NCBI GenBank assembly: GCA_029961685.1
Contig: JARWKL010000007.1
Span: forward strand, 6,964,708-7,028,707
Source of the DNA: Aristolochia californica
Taxonomy: Eukaryota; Streptophyta; Magnoliopsida; Piperales; Aristolochiaceae
Reading direction: 5' to 3'
Length of the DNA stretch: 64,000 nt
Part shown: piece by piece, positions 1-10,398 of the stretch
Layout of the letters: each line of letters opens with the position of its first letter
How positions within the stretch are numbered: position 1 is the stretch's first letter
Translations under genes and position numbers: made by a program
The notes under the pieces: generated by a model
The model's database searches: none
Told to the model about the DNA's origin: nothing
The model's input: the letters and a program-made list of their open reading frames with translations, nothing else

Positions 1-1400
1 AATCACCAAACTCGAGTCAGACCCCTTCAAGCACACCTCGTGACATATTTCCTAAGCGTACATTTAATCGGTCTGACTCCACCAACAGTAGAGATACCCC
101 AAAAGAGCGTGTTGGTAAGTAGTTTAGTATTTTATTTGTTTCATTTCATGTGTAATCAATATACATATATCTTGTTTACTTATTTATTTTTTCTTTAGGT
201 AGGGGGGGTTGTGATATTTTTTTTTTGTATACTCATGATGTTATTCCATTTTGTTTTGCGTTGCAGTTCCACCATTGCAGAAGCCAGCGACAAATTCTTT
301 GAGAATTGATCGTTTTCTGCGGCCATTTACTCTGAAAGCTGTTCAGGAGCTTCTTGCTAAGACTGGGACTGTGACTGATTTTTGGATGGACCATATTAAG
401 ACTCATTGCTACGTAACAGTATGATTTTTGTTTTTTTAATCTTTGTGCCTCTTTATTGAGATCCCTACAGTAGCTTACATAGATCAGTATTGATAAATAT
501 TACCTTATAGGAGCTGAAAATTGTGTATGGATTTCCCCTTTTTTTGTTTTGTTTTTCCTGGGTGTTGTCTGAGTACAACTGTCCAGAAAATTGATACTCT
601 GTTTCATGACATGGGAATGATAAAGTTGCCATTATCATATGTTACACTAGTGGGACTTGCATGACTCTCAGTGACATATTACTGGCCCTCGGACCTTGTT
701 CTTCCAGTTGAAAGCTCCATACTAAAATGCTTGTACTGGGTTCTTTCTTTGAAAAAATTGAGCCAGCACGTAGAATATGCTGATGAACTAAAGGTTTTCT
801 GCTCCATCACCATTAGGATTCTATGAATCTTTTTCCTCAAAAAAGATGGTGTGGAATGTGAACATTGTCATTTTACTGTGTTTCACGGTTTAAATGGTCA
901 TGCAAGGTTCAATAATTATTTCTGATTGATTCTGTTTTTTTGTGTGCCTTTTGTAGTATTCATCAGTTGAAGAAGCAGTAGAGACCCGAAATGCCCTGTA
1001 CAACCTGCAATGGCCACCAAATGGAGGACGTTTACTTGTGGCAGAATTTGTGGATGCTCAAGAAGTGAAGGCACGACTGGAAGCTCCTCCACCATCTCCA
1101 GCACCTATCAGCACTCCTACAACTCCAACACCAGTGGCTCCGATCCAACCTTCACCTCGTCAAAATGCTGTCAGGCAGCACCTACCGCCACCACCACCTC
1201 TTCCACCACCACCAACATTAGAAACCCCCCCAGCCAGAGAAAAGGTCATTCTTCCACCTCCGCCCCCTAAGAAACCGGATCCTCCTATTGTTACACTTGA
1301 TGATCTCTTCAGGAAAACAAAGGCGACCCCAAGAATCTACTACTTGCCTCTATCCGAGGAACAGGTTGCAGCAAAGCTTGCAGCACAAGGGAGAAAGTGA
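1..1400 (+). CDS. ACINUS-like RNA-binding protein, 3' exons (partial)
   Basis: The gene runs in from the left edge. Visible coding exons are <1-114, 267-418 and 957-1400 (stop TGA), with GT-AG borders and consistent phases. Exon 2 and the start of exon 3 encode the degenerate RRM typical of ACINUS (NSLRIDRFLRPFT, DFWMDHIKTHCYV, WPPNGGRLLVAEFVD). A proline-rich stretch follows, then the C-terminal RSB motif (VTLDDLFRKTKATPRIYYLPL), which in this family binds RNPS1 and SAP18. Family knowledge: ACINUS is the scaffold of the nuclear ASAP complex, tied to splicing and the exon junction complex; the Arabidopsis homologue is AT4G39680. The SAP domain and 5' exons lie outside the window. All three exons are open, so this looks like the working copy; two broken copies occur downstream. 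Identification is strong; whether the whole gene is functional cannot be judged here. Confidence 0.88.
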
Positions 1401-2107
1401 GAATGCCAGTATAACATTGTGCAGCATGCTTTTCTGAGGTAACCAAAAGAATGATATAGCTGGTAAACATAATTTTGAGGGTGCGTGACCCTGTGCATCT
1501 AAAACGATTATGGCCTTGGTTGCATGACTTTTCTGTACGGCCCTTGAAAGAGTGTCAAAAAAACTGTTTCGGCTCCTTACTGGTACTGGGTATTACTGTT
1601 GTTGGCCTCTGAACCATTTGTGACTAGATTAACTAGGACTTCAATTGTTATATTTTTGTTTTGTCGCGATGACGATAGACTGCTGATGGATGTAATCTGC
1701 TAAATGTGGTATGTGGTAACAGTAGAAAGTTAAATCATCTTAATCAATCTTGGGGTTGTCTTTCTGTATTCGTGCGAATTTGCAGGGAGAGGTAAGCCTC
1801 GTGGTTCTTTTTAGCTGTTAATATCACAATGCTCGACAATAGAGGGAATTTACTGGTTCGCATGTTTCATCTTTTACTTCCAAGAGCTGGAGATCTGAGC
1901 TAAACGTGCTTTTGATCATATTTTGCACAGTCAAATATGCGCAGAACTGGAATTTTTATCATAGGGGTTTAAGTTATGATATTTTTATAGATTCCTTATA
2001 CTCGCGAATTCCCAATTCGAAGTAAGTCTGATTAGTTCAACAATTTTGCTTGATGCATGGCCTAGTGAGGAATTCCTTACGAATATGGAAACGTACTTGG
2101 GCCTTGG
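378..2107 (+). repeat. Left arm of large inverted repeat (ACINUS 3' region)
   Basis: This stretch starts in the middle of the ACINUS RRM exon and runs about 700 bp past the stop codon. It is repeated in reverse at 4747-6521. Similarity holds over intron, exon, 3' UTR and downstream DNA, so this is a DNA-level duplication and not a retrocopy. The spacer is about 2.6 kb. Confidence 0.88.
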
Positions 2108-3619
2108 ATTTTTTTAAGTCAACGTAAACTGAGTTCGACGTGGCGGGAGACCTTTCGAGTCCGAAACTATGGCGGGAAGGATTATTAGGTTTTCGATCTG
2201 GATGAGTTGGGTAGTGGTCTCGTTGGAGATAAAGATTTACATAGCGAGTGCCACTTATGGGAGATTTTGGTTGGATGGGGAATTTTTTCCAGTGTAGGAA
2301 CGTAAGAAGATGCACATGAGGTATTCCAGAGTGTGTTTTCATTTTTTCATTGTAACTCCATGGGAATGCCTCGAACAACTACCCAAAGGCTTAGAAGGAG
2401 GGTTGTGAGGCCAGAGGTCCAATCTTCCATGTTTAGGATAGGGGATCCTACTTTGTTCTTCAGGTTATACATTTTTTAATGGTCTTCTACCGAGTTGAAG
2501 ACTATAAACTATTGTTTGTCCTAAATTTGAGTAGTGGCTTGGACTTTGATCGTTGGGGTTCTTCCATGAATCCAGTGCCTTATTTGTTGGCCAGAGTTAC
2601 TGGTTGGATGGACACATATGACTGCAACCAGGGATAGCCGACGCACTCCTTCGGTCATAGCTTGGGCATGGAGGGTAAGAGAATTAGTATTTTTCATGTT
2701 GTAGGATTTGAGGGAGGTGTGTGTGTGTTTGATTGGAAGATTGGCCTTTGGTTTCAGACTATGTAGTGGGGGTGTAAGTATGGGTGGCTAGGGAGGGTTA
2801 GTATTTTTTTGGATGGGGGTAGTGGGAGGGGGAGAGGTTGTTGGATTTTTGAGGACTTGCAACAAGGTTAGGCAGAAATTTTTCCAACCTAGTCCAGAAT
2901 TAGAGATTTGGTGTAAGAAAACCATACCCATTGTTAACGATCCGCGACACGCTGATTGATGACGCATTTGACCTGGCTTATGTGATATTGGGTATAGAGT
3001 TGAAATTCCAGGTCGCCCGTGAAAAGGGATCTTCCGAAGCTTCTGCCTATATTACTAGTCTGGATCTTGTTGAAGATGGCCAGGAAAGCTTCCGCGGCAT
3101 TGATTGAAGAGAAAAGAAGGATTTCTTTGGGCCGGATCGGGAGGATGCGAATGACATCTCCATTCTTCTCTCGTGTTCGTTGGAAGGAAACGATTGCGTT
3201 TCTATTTCGGAAATCAAATTCGAAAGTTTCTTCTAACCTTATTCTTCGTCTCGAGGTTCGACTGATGATGGTTTGCAAACCCGGGTCGCTATCTTTTTGC
3301 TGAATTTGATCTTCTTCTTCTTCTTTTGCTTTGTTTCTTTGATTTTGGTGTTGTTGCTTCTCTGAACATGATTGATCGTCTCCATGATCTGAGCTGTCCC
3401 ACTTGGAGAGGTGGGATAGAAAGGGGGGAGGGAAGCGCCGTGTCCCTCGTGGGCGAAATGCTCTTTGCCTTTCACGTGGGGCCATTTGTTCGCAATCTCT
3501 TGTTGTTTCTTAGATATTGTTATCTTCTGCTCTCCATCTCTTGAAAGTATAAAAAATATCGGATTTATTTTTTAGGAAATAAACCCATATTTTTCAGCTT
3601 GTATTATTAATAAATATCA
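2108..3619. other. Inverted-repeat spacer, left part; no recognised gene
   Basis: No family is recognised on either strand. A 183-codon frame on the minus strand (2934-3485) starts with a basic, low-complexity N-terminus (MAPRERQRAFRPRG) and matches nothing I know. The plus strand around 2110-2450 gives broken peptides reminiscent of plant retroelement proteins, but too weakly to name. Confidence 0.4.
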
Positions 3620-4262
3620 CATAGTAATTAAAACCACTGAGGGAGGTCACAATTGAAGGTCCCCACACAATTGGATGAACAAACTCCAATTTTACTGTCT
3701 TTCACTCCTTTCAAACCTTAGAAAAGACTACCCTTTTTGCTTACCAAAAATATAGCTTTCATACAAACTGTTGTTTACAAATTTCAACCTTGTTAGTTTC
3801 CCTTTGGATTGAAGTACTTTTATTCCTTTCTCATTCATATGACCGAGCCTGTAATGCCTCAAATCATAATTAGTAACAACATCAGCAATTGCAACCGTGT
3901 CTTTGCAACTAAAGTGATGTAAAGAGTTCCATTTTTAACTCCTTGTGCAACAACCATGCCTCTCTTAGTGACTTTCCGGGCAACATAATTAAAAGTCACA
4001 TTATGACATTCATCATTAAGCTACCCTATTAAGATCAAATTACGCATTAGTTTTGGCACATGACTCTTTGTGAATTTTTTACACTTACCCGTTTGACATC
4101 CTCAAACTAAGATCACCAATATCGATAATATCCAAAAGTTTTCCATCAGATATACCTTCCTATGATTTCCAACAATATAATTCTCCATAATCTCACGGTA
4201 CACAGTAGTGAGAAAAGAAACTCCTAAATCTAACACCCAAGAGTCAATAGGGCTATCAACCT
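3620..4262 (-). pseudogene. Ty1/copia pol fragment (protease end, GAG-pre-integrase)
   Basis: Read on the minus strand, the decayed frame begins with a protease-like DSWVLDLG, followed by EIMENYIVGNHRKVYLMEN. It then shows pieces of the GAG-pre-integrase domain: PKLMRNLI, a histidine context like RLGHMNEKGI, and a zinc-like ESYIFGKQK. It ends near a motif like VWGPSIVTSL at the integrase start. This order is that of Ty1/copia polyproteins. Stops and frameshifts are frequent and no LTRs are visible, so it is an old fragment. It lies in the spacer of the ACINUS inverted repeat. Confidence 0.72.
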
Positions 4263-4382
4263 ACCAGAGTAAAACATTTTGTATTTTTTTAGTCACTATA
4301 TTTACAACATCTTTTTTCTTTTCGTCCTTCTTCGGGGATCTAGGTGATCAAATTTCTTTCTTTCTTGTTTTGTTGATTATAT

Positions 4383-4526
4383 TTGGTTACAAATATACCT
4401 GTCTACTTTATCCAAGATCAAAGTCTTCCAAAACACAAAACAGGAAAGAAATACGCGAGGACATTTCAGAGAAGTTGATTTCGCACTAATCTAGCATTAC
4501 TTTTATACCCTTTAACTTAAAATCCG
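4383..4526 (-). repeat. Inverted fragment of RPRD-like intron 4
   Basis: The reverse complement matches the intron DNA at about 10855-10990 and 24775-24910, including the shared run TTTCTTTCCTGTTTTGTGTT. It is non-coding and shows that pieces of the RPRD-like gene reached even the spacer of the ACINUS inverted repeat. The following 4527-4746 contains nothing recognised. Confidence 0.75.
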
Positions 4527-4746
4527 CCCTTGGGCCTTCACCCCGTCCTCATCTACATCGGCTAGAAGTCCCCTCATCCAGTTTCAGGCCTGCCATGCTC
4601 AAGGGTGGCCGTGACCTAAAATCTGCGAAAATGGAGTTTCTGCCTCGTAGCACTGGATGGGGATAGGAGTGAGATGGAAACTGATAAAGGTGGCTACCCA
4701 AGGCAGAGATACACTCCGTATCTGTCATGGTTCTTAGTTTCTTACC

Positions 4747-6521
4747 CAAGGCCCAAGTATGTTTCCATATTCATAAGCCGAATTCCTCACTAGACCATGC
4801 ATCAAGCAAAATTGTTGAACTAATCAGAAATACTTCGAATTGGGATTTCCCGAGTATAAGGAATCTCTAAAATTTCCAGTTCTGCACATATTTGACTGTA
4901 CAAAATATGAACAAAAGCACGTTTAGCTCAGATCTCCAGCACTTGGAAGTAAAAGATGAAACATGCGAACCAGCAAGTTCCCTCTGTTGTCGAGCATTGT
5001 GATATTAACAGCTAAAAAGAACCACGAGGCTTACCTCCCTGCAAATTCGCACGAATACAGAAAGACAACCCTAAGATTGATTAAGAGGATTTTACCTTTC
5101 TACTGTTGCCACATACCACATTTAGCAGATTACATCCATCAGCAGTCATCGTCATCGCGACAAAACAAAAATATTACAATTGAAATCCTAGTTAATCTAG
5201 TCACAAATGGTTCAGAGGCCAACAACAGTAATACCCAGTACCTGTAAGGAGCCGAAACAGTTTTTTTTAGCACTCTTTCAAGGGCCGTACAGAAAAGTCA
5301 TGCAACCAAGGGCATAATCATTTAAGATGCACAGGGTCACGCACCCTCAAAATTATGTTTACCAGCTATATCATTCTTTTGGTTACCTCAGAAAAGCATG
5401 CTGCACAATGTTATACTGGCATTCTCACTTTCTCCCTTGTGCTGCAAGCTTTGCTGCAACCTGTTCCTCGGATAGAGGCAAGTAGTAGATTCTTGGGGTC
5501 GCCTTTGTTTTCCTGAAGAGATCATCAAGTGTAACAATAGGAGGATCCGGTTTCTTAGGGGGCGGAGGTGGAAGAATGACCTTTTCTCTGGCTGGGGGGG
5601 TTTCTAATGTTGGTGGTGGTGGAAGAGGTGGTGGTGGCGGTAGGTGCTGCCTGACAGCATTTTGACGAGGTGAAGGTTGGATTGGAGCCACTGGTGTTGG
5701 AGTTGTAGGAGTGCTGATAGGTGCTGGAGATGGTGGAGGAGCTTCCAGTCGTGCCTTCACTTCTTGAGCATCCACAAATTCTGCCACAAGTAAACGTCCT
5801 CCATTTGGTGGCCATTGCAGGTTGTACAGGGCATTTCGGGTATCTACTGCTTCTTCAACTGATGAATACTACAAAAGGCACACAAAAAAACAGAATCAAT
5901 CAGAAATAATTATTGAACCTTGCATGACCATTTAAACCATGAAACACAGTAAAATGACAATGTTCACATTCCACACCATCTTTTTTGAGGAAAAAGATTC
6001 ATAGAATCCTAATGGTGATGGAGCAGAAAACCTTTAGTTCATCAGCATATTCTGCTCGCTCAATTCTTTCAAAGAAAGAACCCAGTACAAGCATTTTAGT
6101 ATGGAGCTTTCAACTGGAACAGTACATCAGACAGTTTTAAAGATTAAATTCTCATGAGTGGATCTAGAATTTAAGAGCAAGTCAGATTGAAGAACAAGGT
6201 CCGAGGGCCAGTAATATGTCGCTGAGAGTCATGCAAGTCCCACTAGTGTAACATATGATAATGGCAACTTTATCATTCCCATGTCATGAAACAGAGGATC
6301 AATTTTCTGGACAGTTGTACTCAGACAACACCCAGGAAAAACAAAACAAAAAAAAAGGGGAAATCCATACACAATTTTCAGCTCCTAATAAGGTAATATT
6401 TATCAATACTGATCTATGTAAGCTATTGTAGGGATCTCAATAAAGAGGCACAAACATTAAAAAAACAAGATCATACTGCTACGTAGCAGTGAGTCTTAAT
6501 ATGGTCCATCCAAAAATCAGT
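4747..6521 (-). repeat. Right arm of large inverted repeat
   Basis: This is the reverse-complement counterpart of 378-2107. It differs by scattered substitutions and small indels, including an extra stretch near 6125-6200. The arm ends abruptly at about 6521 inside the ACINUS RRM exon, where RPRD-like sequence begins. Confidence 0.88.
5425..6521 (-). pseudogene. Inverted partial ACINUS copy (RRM end and RSB motif)
   Basis: The minus strand carries a full copy of the last ACINUS coding exon (5425-5868), open from the splice acceptor to the stop, with the same RSB motif as the left copy. Upstream is the intron and only about 43 bp of the preceding RRM exon, cut off at 6521. The donor side reads GTAGCA before the intron where the left copy has GTAACA. 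With no start exons it cannot make the normal protein. It could give antisense RNA, or a 120-residue tail peptide if a promoter exists. The open frame suggests recent origin or gene conversion with the left copy. Confidence 0.82.
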
Positions 6522-7153
6522 ACAATGTGCAAGCAAAGGGACTGAAACTTTTTTTCGCAGTTCCTGGTTGTAAAACTTAACTTGAAAATAGCTCTATCAC
6601 ATTGCTGCATTTTCCACCTGCAGAAAGCAGAGCTTGTTGTTGAAACATGGAGTAAGTAATTCCATATTTCAGAAAAGGAGAAAAAGGTTCCATTTTTATA
6701 TCTAGTGAATGACATCTTACAGAACAGCTGGAACAGAATTCGTCAGTGAATTTTGGAAGGTTCTGCCTTCTGCCTTGAAGGATGTTGCCGACCATGGTGA
6801 TGATTGAGGAAAGAATGTCAACAGATTGGTATGCCCTTCCAGGTTTTCTGTTAATTCAATGTAGCATTTCTTTCTATAGGCTTCCTCTATTTGAAGCTTG
6901 CCAATTCTAGCTTGTATTGTATTGTTCTTTCCAAATTTGTGAAAAAAGGCTATAGTCAGAGTTAAACAAATGATCACAAAAGATATTTATGCAATGTGTA
7001 TAGTTTGAGTATCTGGAAACAACTGAAAATTGGACTGATTGCTGACTCCTGCATCAATAAATTTAGGTTAGTATATGGGAAGAAAGGAAGGTTTTTGGTT
7101 CATGTGCACGAGCTCTTAAGGATTTAATGCTGGGGGAAGAGCCTCCACCACGC
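6522..7153 (+). pseudogene. RPRD-like fragment 1 (intron 1 end to exon 3 part)
   Basis: The stretch matches the intact RPRD-like gene from about 23428 to 24070: end of intron 1, exon 2, intron 2 and the first part of exon 3. Exon 2 has decayed. The conserved SHWC motif reads SHCC, and a Gln codon after WSK is TAA. The fragment is fused directly to the ACINUS arm at 6521 and ends at 7153, where the 2.5-kb duplicated segment starts. It cannot encode a CID domain. Confidence 0.85.
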
Positions 7154-7752
7154 TTTATGCTATTATATCTTGTTTTAGGGGGAATGCAGAACCCCTAAAA
7201 TTTCCAGGCATAAGCATTCTAAACCTTTAGGAAATGAATACAAGCATCAGATGTGAAGTTACCGGCCTGTGGTAGATGTGTGAATATATATGACCCATTA
7301 CTTTCTATTGGTGGATTCATATAGTTGATATGCATATGGCTGGATACATAGTGCTTCCTCTGATTAAAAGTTCAATTTTCTTCTTTCATGTAGTAGCTGT
7401 AAGCCACGTTTGTTCCTTTGATAATGTGGAAACGTATTTGTGCTGGCAAAGCTTTCTCTCAGTACAGGCATGTTAAGACTATGGGGAATGGAATTTTGTT
7501 TGTACTATGTTTCTATAGCTGGTGTCATAGATTCTTTATCTGCATGTTTAAGGCTTACATTCAGTTTTGTAGTTCATTCTGCAATTTTAAGGTGTGCATA
7601 CACTATCTAGTGTACATAAAATTGTTTGTTTTTAAGAATTAACTACTAGGATCTTTTACGTTTACTTATTGAAGCACTGAAGATTTGATTTTGGTTTTTT
7701 AAGGTTTGTACAGTTATCTAGTAGTATGACATTATATTATTGTCTTTGGCAG

Positions 7753-7821
7753 ACAAATGTCGATCTCGGAACAACATCTAGTAGATATTATCAGTATCAT
7801 GCCTTAGCATTATTGACCCAG
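7753..7821 (+). other. Possible orphan exon, gene not recognised
   Basis: A 69-bp phase-0 open stretch is preceded by TTTGGCAG and followed by GTATGC, that is, good acceptor and donor sequences. It translates to TNVDLGTTSSRYYQYHALAL plus LTQ. The second segment copy (18684-18753) keeps the splice-like borders but is one base longer and so frameshifted. It may be an exon of a fourth captured gene. The ending HALALL recalls helical-repeat proteins, but I cannot name a family. Confidence 0.35.
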
Positions 7822-8623
7822 GTATGCAATAACTTAGCATTTGGTTGTCTACTAATCTTACGGCAAGTCCTCTGTTTGGGCCACCAATGTTACTTCCAAA
7901 CTTCTATAGTTGCCATTCAGATTATGATATGTTGCATTACACCAACTTGACTGGAGCCTTGTGTTCCGCAGGTGATTCTGATATCATCAAGATGTTGCCA
8001 GGTGATCAGTGAGTTGTCAAGGTAGACTTAACGTTATAATTCTCTGGAAACATGATCAAAAGTTTATGTTCTGAACGTGGCTCTCTTTGTTTTGTCGTAG
8101 ATTTTTTCTGAATATAGGTTTTGCCAACTAGGTAAACTATCAGTAAGATTCTGTAACCATGTGAGTTGTGAGACAGTTATAAGATATGGGCATTCAGCTA
8201 CAAATTTATACTCTCCTTTGATGGTTCTTTGGTTAATTAGCTTAGTTTGAAATTACTTCTGTTGTCGAAAGAGTACATGTTGAAGGGTTCTGTATGATGT
8301 GGGTGGGTGGCATAATCTATCCTCTCTGAGTGGACTGTGTGAGTATTATGTAGTATCATAGTTAACTGATTTGCTTCTCTCTTTTAAAAATAAAAACCTA
8401 TTCTGGATAAAAAACAACCAGAAAAAGTTATATAAGATAGTAAAAGCATATTGCCAAAGTCGATTGTCATTTGATCAACATCTAGTGGAAAGAAGTTCTT
8501 CTTTTTATTTGGTAAATCCCCTCAAAGAAACTAACATAGTTTATAAATCCTTGCTATTCGTCGAAAGAAAAGGAATCAAATTACTTCTTTTTATTCTTTA
8601 AGAATCTATCAAGGAATCCAACA

Positions 8624-9195
8624 TTTAGGTCATTACAATGTGCAAGCAAAGGGACTGAAACCTTTTTTTGGAGTTCCTGGTTGTAAAATTTAACTTGAAT
8701 CTAGCTCTATCACATTGGTGCATTTTCCACCAGCAGAAAGCAGAACTTGTTGTTGAAACATGGAGTAAGCAATTCTATAGTTCAGAAAGGGAGGAAAAGG
8801 TTCCATTTTTATATCTAGCGAATGTCAACTTACAAAACAGCAGACGGAAAGAAACAGAATTCTTCTGTAAATTTTGGAAGGGCCTGCCTTCTGCCTTGAA
8901 GGATACTTGGAAACATCCTTCAAGGCAGAAGGCAGAACCTTTCAAAATTCACAGAAGAATTCTGCTCCTTTCTGTCTACTGTTCTGTAGGTTGTCATGGG
9001 CTAGATATAAAAATGGAACCTTTTTCTCCTTTTCTGAACTATGGAATTGCTTATTCCATGTTTCAGTAACAAGCTCTGCTTTCTGCTGGTGGAAAATGCA
9101 CCAATGTGATAGAGCTAGATTCAAGTTAAGTTTTATAACCAGGAACTGCAAAAAAAGGTTTCAGTCCCTTTGCTTGCATGTTGTACTGACCTAAA
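8624..9195. repeat. Near-perfect palindrome made from RPRD-like intron 1/exon 2, copy 1
   Basis: The left arm (8624-8904) runs in the sense direction of the RPRD-like gene and matches 23420-23700, including the exon 2 acceptor region. The right arm (8915-9195) is its reverse complement. The spacer is only 10 bp (8905-8914, ACTTGGAAAC). By eye roughly nine of ten positions pair. A transcript through it would fold into a ~280-bp duplex. Neither arm keeps an intact exon: the forward arm reads VNLQNS where the gene has NDILQNS. Confidence 0.92.
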
Positions 9196-9230
9196 CAAGT
9201 TACTCTTTCTCTTTTTTTTAATATTTTTTT

Positions 9231-9583
9231 CATTTTGGAGCACTAACACTGGAAACCGTTTTCCAATGCACATAATCTCGTCCATACTAACACCAAATTT
9301 GAACTTGAAGTTCATGTAGATGATTCAAACGAATTTGAAGTTGAAATTCGAAATTCATGTGCAAGTTTGGGGGGGGGGGGGGGGGGGGGGGGGTTAGTCA
9401 ACATTGAAGTTAGACTTCAAGGGGGGGTTGCTAGTCAACAAAATGAAAATTTGAAGTTCATCTTCATCTTCTGCTTCAAATTCATTTCATTTATTTACAT
9501 GAACTTGATCTTCAAACTTGGTGTTAGTGTGGATGAGTTCATGTGTACTGGAAAACAATTTCCAGTGTTAGTGCCCCAAAATG
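9231..9583. mobile_element. Short TIR element (MITE-like), copy 1
   Basis: Terminal inverted repeats of about 35 bp begin CATTTTGGAGCACTAACACT and end with its complement at 9549-9583. The interior is built of short GAAGTT/AACTTC-rich repeats and holds no gene. A run of 25 G at 9369-9393 is missing from the other copy (20193-20471). The outer bases do not give a clear target duplication, so the superfamily is open. The CACTA inside the TIR is a hint only, because similarity extends outside it. Confidence 0.7.
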
Positions 9584-9720
9584 CGAAAAATATAAAAAAT
9601 AAGAGAATGAGTAATTTGTAATAATATACTTAAATAAAACATAATACCTAAACCCCAAATTAGGTAAAACAAATATGATTACTATACTAATAATATGGTC
9701 CATCAAAAAATCAGTACAAT

Positions 9721-10398
9721 GTAAGTCTTAATATGGTCCATCCAAAAATCAGTACAATGTGCAAGCAAAGGGACTGAAACCTTTTTTTTGCAGTGCCTGG
9801 TTGTAAACTTAACTTGAAAATAGGTCTTTTACATTGGTGCATTTTCCACCAGCAGAAAGCAGAGCTTGTTGTTGAAACATGGAGTAAGCAAATTCCATAG
9901 TTCAGAAAAGGAGCAAAAGATTCCGTTTTTATATCTAGTGAATGACATCTTACAGAACAGCTGGAACAGAATTTGTCAGTGAATTTTGGAAGGTTCTGCC
10001 TTCTGCCTTGAAGGATGTTGCCGAGCATGGTGATGATTGAGGAAAGAATGCAGTCAACAGATTGGTATGCCCTTCCAGGTTTTCTGTTAATTCGATGTAG
10101 CATTTCTTTCTATAGGCTTCCTCTATTTGAAGCTTGGCAATTCTAGCTTGTATTGTATTATTCTTTCCAAGTTTGTTTGTGAAAAAAGGCAATAGTCAGA
10201 GTTAAACAAATGATCACAAAAGATATTTATGCAATGTGTATAGTTTGAGTATCTGGAAACAACTGAAAATTGGACTGATTGCTGACTCCTGCATCAATAA
10301 ATTTAGGTTAGTATATGGGAAGAAAGGAAGGTTTTTGGTTCATGTGCACGAGGTCTTAAGGATTTAATGCCGGGGGAAGAGCCTCCACCACCATTGGA
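9721..10398 (+). pseudogene. RPRD-like fragment 2, with duplicated ACINUS junction
   Basis: It repeats 6491-7150, including the ACINUS-to-RPRD junction, so it arose by duplicating an already fused piece. Exon 2 carries an extra A after WSK that shifts the frame, and its acceptor region reads AATAGGTC. Exon 3 sequence continues to PPPPLEL and then breaks off. Just upstream a ~32-bp unit (TAATATGGTCCATC...) is tandemly repeated at 9693-9757. Confidence 0.82.

Larger units (their letters stand above)
7154..9690. repeat. 2.5-kb duplicated segment, copy 1
   Basis: This segment is repeated in the same orientation at 18099-20577 with high similarity. In order it holds about 1.2 kb of unrecognised DNA with a possible exon, RPRD intron 1 sequence, the palindrome at 8624-9195, the TIR element at 9231-9583 and a short AT-rich tail. 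The two copies lie on either side of the gypsy insertion. Confidence 0.88.

Noticed and set aside
1010..1270. Ser/Thr-rich frame overlapping the ACINUS last exon
   Set aside because: It is a shifted frame over the Pro-rich coding sequence; the true frame carries the RSB motif.
2934..3485. 183-codon minus-strand frame
   Set aside because: Low complexity, no recognised domain and no splice or family support; listed only within the spacer description.
8668..9194. Frames on both strands resembling the CID domain
   Set aside because: They are damaged copies of RPRD exon 2 forming the palindrome arms, not genes.
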